Origin: Phycisphaerales bacterium
GTDB taxonomy: Bacteria > Planctomycetota > Phycisphaerae > Phycisphaerales > UBA1924
DNA length: 39,065 nucleotides
Assembly: GCA_020427635.1 (NCBI GenBank)
Contig: JAGQOH010000029.1
Span: forward strand, 1 to 39,065
Direction of reading: 5' to 3'
Under the pieces are notes generated by a model. It made no database searches. It was not told the DNA's origin and saw only the letters and a list, made by a program, of their open reading frames with translations. Shown piece after piece: positions 34,079-39,065 of the stretch (positions are counted from its first letter, which is position 1; every line of letters starts with the position of its first letter). The translations under genes were made by a program, and so were the position numbers.

Positions 34079-34395
34079 ACCCTGGCGCAATCCAAGGCGC
34101 AGCCCAACACGCCGCCAACGCACCGCTCACCGGCGCGCCACTCGCCGGCCATGGCCTCTGGCAAGGCGGCACGCCCTTCATCGACCCCATGAACATCCAC
34201 GACCAGTGGTGGCTCACCGTCATCCCACTCGTCTTCCTCGTCGCCATGGCCTACAAGGGCACACGCGTCCAAGACCTCGCCCACTACTGGCGACAGGTCT
34301 GGCTCATGACACTCCAAACACTCATTGGCCTCATCCTCTTCGCCTTCGGCGTCCACGTCCTCCTCGAATGGATCATTCCGCTTTTGCGGGGCTGA
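34075..34395 (+). CDS. small two-helix membrane protein, coupled to previous gene
   Basis: A 106-residue protein with a Gly/Ala-rich N-terminus and two transmembrane helices, about 46-59 (WWLTVIPLVFLVAMAY) and 76-100 (LMTLQTLIGLILFAFGVHVLLEW). HDQWWLTVIPL and YWRQVWL give it an aromatic-rich interface. The ATG overlaps the upstream stop by 4 bp (ATGA), so it is translationally coupled and probably interacts with that membrane protein. No family was recognised. The 106-bp gap that follows holds no gene. Confidence 0.75.
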   Translation: MNPGAIQGAAQHAANAPLTGAPLAGHGLWQGGTPFIDPMNIHDQWWLTVIPLVFLVAMAYKGTRVQDLAHYWRQVWLMTLQTLIGLILFAFGVHVLLEWIIPLLRG

Positions 34396-34501
34396 GCAAC
34401 CACGTCCACAAGTCGGGCTTGTTCTTTCGCTTCGCACCCCCGGACGCGCGTGACGAGTCATCGAGTCGCGCGGTCTCCTTGTCTTCCACGCGCAGCGTGC
34501 A

Positions 34502-35920
34502 CTACATCACCCACAACCACACGCCAATCCAAAGCGCCGCCGCCACCATCAACACCGCCGTATACCCAACGATCTCCCGTGCCTTCACACCCGTGATCGC
34601 CAACAATGGCAGCGCCCAGAACGGCTGCAACATGTTCGTCAACTGATCCCCATACGCCACCGCCATCACCATCTTCTCAAGCGGTATCCCCGCATCCTGC
34701 GCACTCTTCAATGCAATCGGCCCCTGAATCGCCCACTGCCCACCGCCCGACGGCACAAACATGTTCACCACACCCGCGCTCACAAATGTCGCAACAGGCA
34801 ACCCGTCAGGCCCCGCGATGTCCGCAATCTCCCGCGCCATCAAATCCACAAGCCCAAGCTTCATCACGCCCAAAATCCCGAAGTACAACGGAAACTGCAG
34901 CAAGATCCCCCCGCACGCCCCTGCTCCATCCGCAATCGCCGCCGCATACCGCCTTGGCGTCGCGTGCAACACCAACCCCAACATCAACAGCGTCAGGATC
35001 ACCTCGTTCAAACCCAGCTTGTTGATCCCTGATGGCGCCTTCGCATCACCAAATGCGCCACCTGTCAACGCATGCGTCAACCCCGGCGCATAAAAACCAA
35101 ACGCCCACACAAACAGCGCCCCAAGCAACAGCACCGTCACGATCGGCGTGTCCTCGAGCAACCTCGGCAGCATCGGCTTGCCAGGATCATCCGCCACCCG
35201 CGTCGCGCCATCACCTTCGCCCAACGTGTACTGCCCGAGCGCATGACACTCGTCCGCCTTGGGCGACATCAGCGCCAACACCAACGGCGCAATCACCAAC
35301 AACCCCCCCGTCACCACAAAGTTCAAAGGCGAAAGCAGCGTCTGCGACAGCTTCAGCGGCTCAACTCCCGACCCCGCTCCAAACGTCGTCGCAATGAATT
35401 TCGGGTCCGTCATCGTCAACGGCGCGCTTCCCGAAAACCCGCCGTGCCACACCATCAAACCCACATACCCCGCTGCCGCGAGAAGCGGATAGTGCACGCG
35501 CACGCCCTTTCGCTCCATCGCGCGCCCCGTCTCCCGCGCCAGAATCGCACCCGCAATGAGCCCCAGCCCCCAATTCATCACGCCCAGCGCCGCCGCGCAC
35601 AACGCCACCATCCCGATCGCCTGCTTCGCCGAGTTGGGCCACGCCGCAAGTCGCTTCAACACCCGCGCCATCAACGGCGCCGACGCCAGCGCATGCCCCG
35701 CCACCAGAATCAGACACATCTGCAGCGCAAACGCCAGCAACCCGCTCGCCCAGATCCCCTCCGTCCCCGACCACGCCGCCACCACATCCCTGGGCGTCGC
35801 ATCCGTCCACACCAGCGCCAACCCAAACGTCAGCAACGTTAACAAAATCGCCAGCACGAACGGATCAGGCGCCGTCGCGCGAAAGAACCTCGCAAGCATC
35901 GAGCCGAAGCGAGCCAGCAT
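34502..35920 (-). CDS. atoE: short-chain fatty acid transporter (AtoE family)
   Basis: A 472-residue inner-membrane transporter with about 11-12 hydrophobic segments, matching the AtoE family length of 440-470. It would import acetoacetate, butyrate or similar short-chain acids. Family-like segments are FFRATAPDPFVLAILLTLLT at the N-terminus, WHGGFSGSAPLTMTDP and the late FVPSGGGQWAIQGP. The gene ends 106 bp from the convergent small membrane protein gene and begins 12 bp after the stop of the SDR gene on the same strand, so the two are likely cotranscribed and may serve acid uptake and oxidation together. Confidence 0.92.
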   Translation of the reverse strand: MLARFGSMLARFFRATAPDPFVLAILLTLLTFGLALVWTDATPRDVVAAWSGTEGIWASGLLAFALQMCLILVAGHALASAPLMARVLKRLAAWPNSAKQAIGMVALCAAALGVMNWGLGLIAGAILARETGRAMERKGVRVHYPLLAAAGYVGLMVWHGGFSGSAPLTMTDPKFIATTFGAGSGVEPLKLSQTLLSPLNFVVTGGLLVIAPLVLALMSPKADECHALGQYTLGEGDGATRVADDPGKPMLPRLLEDTPIVTVLLLGALFVWAFGFYAPGLTHALTGGAFGDAKAPSGINKLGLNEVILTLLMLGLVLHATPRRYAAAIADGAGACGGILLQFPLYFGILGVMKLGLVDLMAREIADIAGPDGLPVATFVSAGVVNMFVPSGGGQWAIQGPIALKSAQDAGIPLEKMVMAVAYGDQLTNMLQPFWALPLLAITGVKAREIVGYTAVLMVAAALWIGVWLWVM

Positions 35921-35932
35921 AGCGCTACGAAG

Positions 35933-36709
35933 TTACCACAGCCCTCTGGTCGCCCCACCATCGACCGTCAACGTCGCGCCCGAAATGAATCGCGCCTGCG
36001 CCGAGCACAAGAACGCCACCGCCGCGCCCAAATCCATGGGCTCCCCCACAAAACCCGCCGGAATGCCCGTCGCCAATCGCTTCAAGAACGCATCCGCATC
36101 CTCCCCCGGCGGCGCGACATGCAACAACCGATCCGTCGCGTGCATCCCCGGCAGCACCGTATTCACACAGATCCCATGCGGCGCAAGCTCATCCGACAAG
36201 TCCTTCGCCAACCCGACAATCCCCGGCCGCAGCGCGTTCGAGATCGTCAGGTTCTTGATCGGCTGCCGCGCCGTCACCGACGCGATATTGACCACGCGCC
36301 CCCACTTCCGCTCGCGCATCATCGGCGCCGCCATCCGCACCAACCGCACGATGTTCATCATCGTGCTCTGAAACCCCACCTCCCACATCGCATCCGTCGC
36401 GCTCCCAAAATCCGCGCGCTCAGGCCCGCCCGTATTCGTCACCAGAATGTCAAGCCTTCCGAAGTGTTCCCGCGCCGCATCCACCGCGCGCGCACACCCT
36501 TCCTCCGTCGACACATCACACGCCACCGCATGCGCGCGCACCCCATGCCGCTCCGCAATCTCCCCCGCCGCCGCGCGTAGCGCCGCGTCCCCGCGCGCCG
36601 TCATCACCAGTTCCACACCCTCCCCCGCCAACACCGCCGCGCACGCACGCCCAAGGCCCTTGCTCGACGCCGTCACCAAAGCCACTTTCCCGCGAATCCC
36701 CAAATCCAT
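35933..36709 (-). CDS. divergent short-chain dehydrogenase/reductase lacking the YxxxK motif
   Basis: A 258-residue classical-length SDR, FabG-like in outline: cofactor motif ASSKGLG at 14-20, CDVS at 64-67, TNTGG where NNAG is usual, and a terminal TLTVDGGATRGLW. S144 sits in NIASVTA, but the catalytic Tyr and Lys are replaced: the segment QPIKNLTISNALRPG has S157 and R161 at the YxxxK positions. SDRs with an LSNAxRxG-like motif are a recurring subfamily, so this is a lineage trait, not a random loss, but the chemistry is uncertain. It likely forms an operon with the atoE gene downstream. It is divergent from the endonuclease IV gene, with 41 bp between starts. Confidence 0.88.
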   Translation of the reverse strand: MDLGIRGKVALVTASSKGLGRACAAVLAGEGVELVMTARGDAALRAAAGEIAERHGVRAHAVACDVSTEEGCARAVDAAREHFGRLDILVTNTGGPERADFGSATDAMWEVGFQSTMMNIVRLVRMAAPMMRERKWGRVVNIASVTARQPIKNLTISNALRPGIVGLAKDLSDELAPHGICVNTVLPGMHATDRLLHVAPPGEDADAFLKRLATGIPAGFVGEPMDLGAAVAFLCSAQARFISGATLTVDGGATRGLW

Positions 36710-36750
36710 GTCGCAATCTCCTTCCCACCGCCCGCTACCATACTTCCCCC

Positions 36751-37749
36751 ATGTTTGGCTCTCATCTCTCCATCGCCGGCGGCATATTTCACGCCATCGA
36801 AGCCGCAGTCGATCTCAAACTCGACTGCGTCCAAGTCTTCACCGCGAACCAGCGCCAGTGGAATGTCCGCGCCCCCGACCCCGCCGCCGTCACAAAGTGG
36901 CGCGAAGCCCTTGCCGGCGCCTGGGGCACAGGCCCCGAACCGCGCGCCGTCGCGCACGATTCCTACCTCATCAACCTCGCCTCCCCCGACAAGGAACTCT
37001 GGAACAAGTCCATCCGCGCAATGGCCAATGAGATCAACCGCTGCGCCGATCTCGGCATCACGCGCCTCGTCTCACACCCCGGCGCGCACATGGGCAAAGG
37101 CATCGACGCCGGCATCAACCGCATCGCCGACGCCTACGCCAACGTCCTCGGCAAAACGCCCGACGCAAACGTCATGGTCTGTCTCGAAAACACCGCCGGT
37201 GGCGGCACCACCCTCGGGCGCACCTTCGAAGAACTCGCCCAACTCCGTGACACACTCATCGCCCGCATCGGGCGCGCCGCACACGCACGCTTTGGCTTCT
37301 GCTTGGACACATGTCACGCCCTCGCTGCAGGCTACGACATCGCCGCCCGCGAAGGCGAACAAGGCGATGGTCGCAAGCGCTCACACGCCCAAGGCTTCGA
37401 GCTGGGCCGGGCCATGCTCGACGAGTTCGACGACGTCTGTGGACTCAATCATCTCCAGGTCATCCACATGAATGACTCCAAAGCCCCTTGCGGCTCCCGA
37501 CGCGATCGCCACGAGCACATCGCCAAAGGCCACGTCGCCCCCGGCGCCTTTGCAGCCGTCATCCTCTGTCCACACCTGGCGAACCGCTGGGACGGGCTCG
37601 GCGTACCCATGATCCTGGAGACTCCGAAGGGCGTCGACGATCGCGGACGGGCCTGGGACACCAAGAACCTCCAGACACTCCGCCGCCTGGTCCGGATAAG
37701 CGCCCCACCGACGAGGCCGTCCCGCGAACGTAAGGTAGCGCTCGCGTAG
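36751..37749 (+). CDS. nfo: endonuclease IV (AP endonuclease)
   Basis: A 332-residue trinuclear-zinc TIM-barrel enzyme that cuts DNA 5' to abasic sites in base excision repair. All nine expected metal ligands can be read: H69, H109, E146, D186, H189, H239, D252, H254 and E290 (from AHDSYL, VSHPGAH, CLENTAG, CLDTCHALAAGYD, IHMNDSK, RDRHEH, ILETPKG). It is longer than the E. coli enzyme (285), partly through an insert after GYDIAAREGEQ and a C-terminal Arg-rich tail. TACCAT at 36736-36741 may be the -10 box, placing the transcription start almost at the ATG, so the mRNA may be leaderless; no ribosome binding site is visible. Confidence 0.95.
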   Translation: MFGSHLSIAGGIFHAIEAAVDLKLDCVQVFTANQRQWNVRAPDPAAVTKWREALAGAWGTGPEPRAVAHDSYLINLASPDKELWNKSIRAMANEINRCADLGITRLVSHPGAHMGKGIDAGINRIADAYANVLGKTPDANVMVCLENTAGGGTTLGRTFEELAQLRDTLIARIGRAAHARFGFCLDTCHALAAGYDIAAREGEQGDGRKRSHAQGFELGRAMLDEFDDVCGLNHLQVIHMNDSKAPCGSRRDRHEHIAKGHVAPGAFAAVILCPHLANRWDGLGVPMILETPKGVDDRGRAWDTKNLQTLRRLVRISAPPTRPSRERKVALA

Positions 37750-37795
37750 GGACCCCTGCACGCCGAAGAGAGAACAGCACGCCTCGTCTTCCAAC

Positions 37796-38833
37796 ATGAA
37801 CACACACGACCAAGCACATATTGGCCGCTCTCGAGCCTGGCTTGCCCACCCGATTGCGGCGGTCATGCTCGCCATGTCCGTCTTCTCGGGCATGCCTGGC
37901 TGCGCCACGTCCTCAGGCCCGCGCAGCGAACGCATCGACGAAACCCAACAAAGCACCGACCTCGTCGTCGAAGCCGAATCCGCACTCGCCACAGGCGACG
38001 AAGTCGCTGCCCTCAACCTCCTCGCACAAGCCATCGAGGTCAACCCCACCCTCACCGTCGCCCACATCCGCATGGCTGAGATCCAGCGCAACCGGGGCGA
38101 CCTCAACGATTCTGAGCGCGCCTACCGCCGCGCCGTCACCATCGAACCCCGCAACTTCGTCGCCCAACTGGGCCACGCCGAAGTCCTCCACGCCCTGGGA
38201 CGCGTCATCGAAGCCGTCCGCGCTTATGTCCGCGCCGTTTCCCTCGAACCCGAAAACCCCGGCGCGAACAAAGGCCTCGCCGCCGCCTACCTCGAACTCA
38301 AAGAGCCCCGCGCCGCACTCCAATACGCGCAGCGCGCCACCGCCCTCGACCCCACCGATGGCCGCTCGCACGCAAACCTCGGTGCCATCTACTCCCTGCT
38401 CAATCGCCACGAAGATGCGGTCAACGAATACGAAGCCGCCGCCGAACTCATGGACCTCAACGCCGAGCTCCTGCTCAACTGGGCCAACAGCCTGGGCGCC
38501 ATCGAACGCTACGACGAAATGATCAACACGCTCAACGAGGTCCTCAAGCTCGAACCCTCCGCAGTCGCACATGAACGCCTTGGCTACGCACGCTTCAAGC
38601 AGCGCCGCTACGACGAAGCCTCACAACACTTCCGCGACGCCATCGCCATCGATGGTCAGCACTACCCCGCCCTCAACGGCCTGGCAGTCGTGCTCCTCAA
38701 TGACTACATTCGCTCCGAGCGCCGAGACGATCGCCTGCGCCGCGAAGCACTGACGCTCCTGCGAAAGAGCCTCCAGATCAACTCGGATCAGCCCAAATTC
38801 GTCGATCTCGTGAGCCGCTTCAAGCGCGGCTAA
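37796..38833 (+). CDS. TPR-repeat lipoprotein
   Basis: A 345-residue protein. The hydrophobic segment LAHPIAAVMLAMSVFSGMPGC ends in a lipobox-like GMPGC (lipidated C36), so it should be an outer-membrane or periplasmic lipoprotein. From about residue 57 to 335 it consists of tetratricopeptide repeats (ALATGDEVAALNLLAQAIEV, RGDLNDSERAYRRAVTIEP, LGRVIEAVRAYVRAVSLEP, LKEPRAALQYAQRATALDP and so on), around seven units forming a protein-binding solenoid. It resembles PilW/PilF-like or general TPR lipoproteins of Gram-negative bacteria, but nothing fixes the partner. It starts 46 bp after nfo. Confidence 0.85.
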   Translation: MNTHDQAHIGRSRAWLAHPIAAVMLAMSVFSGMPGCATSSGPRSERIDETQQSTDLVVEAESALATGDEVAALNLLAQAIEVNPTLTVAHIRMAEIQRNRGDLNDSERAYRRAVTIEPRNFVAQLGHAEVLHALGRVIEAVRAYVRAVSLEPENPGANKGLAAAYLELKEPRAALQYAQRATALDPTDGRSHANLGAIYSLLNRHEDAVNEYEAAAELMDLNAELLLNWANSLGAIERYDEMINTLNEVLKLEPSAVAHERLGYARFKQRRYDEASQHFRDAIAIDGQHYPALNGLAVVLLNDYIRSERRDDRLRREALTLLRKSLQINSDQPKFVDLVSRFKRG

Positions 38834-38849
38834 ACAAGGACCACATCCC

Positions 38850-39065
38850 GTGCCCGACGCATCGCTCCTCGAGGCCTTCCCCGCGCCCACCGACACGCCC
38901 TTCGTCATCGAGCACACCGCCGAGGAGTTCACGAGCGTCTGCCCTAAGACAGGCCACCCAGACTTTGGCGAAGTCGTCTTGCGCTATGAGCCACGCCCCG
39001 CACGCGACGCCGGCCGCTGCGTCGAACTCAAATCACTCAAGCTCTACTACCAGTCCTTCCGCAAC
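38850..39065 (+). CDS. queF: NADPH-dependent 7-cyano-7-deazaguanine reductase QueF (3' partial)
   Basis: The first 72 residues of QueF, which reduces preQ0 to preQ1 in queuosine biosynthesis. EEFTSVCPKTGHPDFGEVV carries the nucleophilic Cys31 that forms the thioimide with preQ0 and the proton donor Asp38. CVELKSLKLYYQSFRN is the second conserved block, where the window ends. The length and spacing fit the short, unimodular (Bacillus-type) QueF. The start is GTG at 38850 with AAGGA at 38836-38840, 9 nt upstream, 16 bp after the TPR gene. It is truncated only by the window edge. Confidence 0.93.
   Translation, partial: MPDASLLEAFPAPTDTPFVIEHTAEEFTSVCPKTGHPDFGEVVLRYEPRPARDAGRCVELKSLKLYYQSFRN

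Noticed and set aside
34445..34472. Possible hairpin terminator between the two convergent genes at 34.4 kb
   Set aside because: The arms CGCGC and GCGCG with GAC and GTC pair only with a 2-nt bulge and a 10-nt loop, and no T-tract follows on either strand.

Overview
The window is GC-rich, densely packed bacterial chromosome. It most likely comes from a planctomycete, probably of the Phycisphaerae. I base this on protein style, not on a marker gene: a lysine-rich histone H1-like repeat protein, a small membrane protein ending in a CxxCGYDL...CPECG zinc ribbon, paired very large coiled-coil and VWA membrane proteins, a MerR/Xis-like DNA-binding domain fused to membrane segments, and many lipoproteins and low-complexity secreted proteins. 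LPS-core-type enzymes and a FlgM-like anti-sigma factor suggest a Gram-negative envelope and a flagellum. No rRNA, tRNA, CRISPR array or insertion sequence was recognised. No gene-free stretch exceeds 300 bases.

Layout. 1-3.9 kb: an MscS-type channel (5' end probably outside the window), a catalytically dead M16 peptidase homologue and a pilin-like membrane protein. 4.0-4.8 kb: the H1-like KKRAT-repeat protein, an intrinsic terminator, then a 7Fe ferredoxin. 4.8-7.5 kb: an LPS-core group (GT9 heptosyltransferase-like, WaaP/InaA-type kinase, WaaE-like GT2). 7.5-10.5 kb: FlgM-like protein, a lipoprotein, PlsY, a small acidic protein and a DinB-fold protein. 10.5-21.7 kb: a forward run of a giant coiled-coil membrane protein, a double-VWA membrane protein, an ECF sigma factor, a putative membrane anti-sigma factor, a secreted protein and a SpoIIE/RsbU phosphatase. 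21.7-24.6 kb: a lipoprotein coupled to a GH57 glycosidase, then a ChaN-like lipoprotein.

24.6-29.7 kb is the most unusual region. A reverse-strand run of five closely spaced genes encodes an HTH regulator, an ABC-type ATPase fused to a GNAT acetyltransferase (COG2401-like), two small proteins and a complete phage-type terminase large subunit with a four-cysteine insertion. No portal, capsid, tail, integrase or lysis gene is present. Divergent from it is a CI/LexA-like repressor split by a frameshift located at an exact CTCG-CTCG duplication. The AT-richer gap between them holds three 10-bp direct repeats about 20 bp apart, which look like operators. The whole resembles a repressor-controlled DNA-packaging or DNA-processing cassette without a virion, either a domesticated phage or satellite module or an unrecognised system.

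29.7-39.1 kb: a Xis/MerR-like membrane protein, a Tat-exported epimerase-like protein, a zinc-ribbon membrane protein, two small reverse-strand proteins (one extremely acidic), two membrane proteins, an AtoE-type short-chain fatty acid transporter, a divergent SDR, endonuclease IV, a TPR lipoprotein, and the 5' part of queF running off the end.
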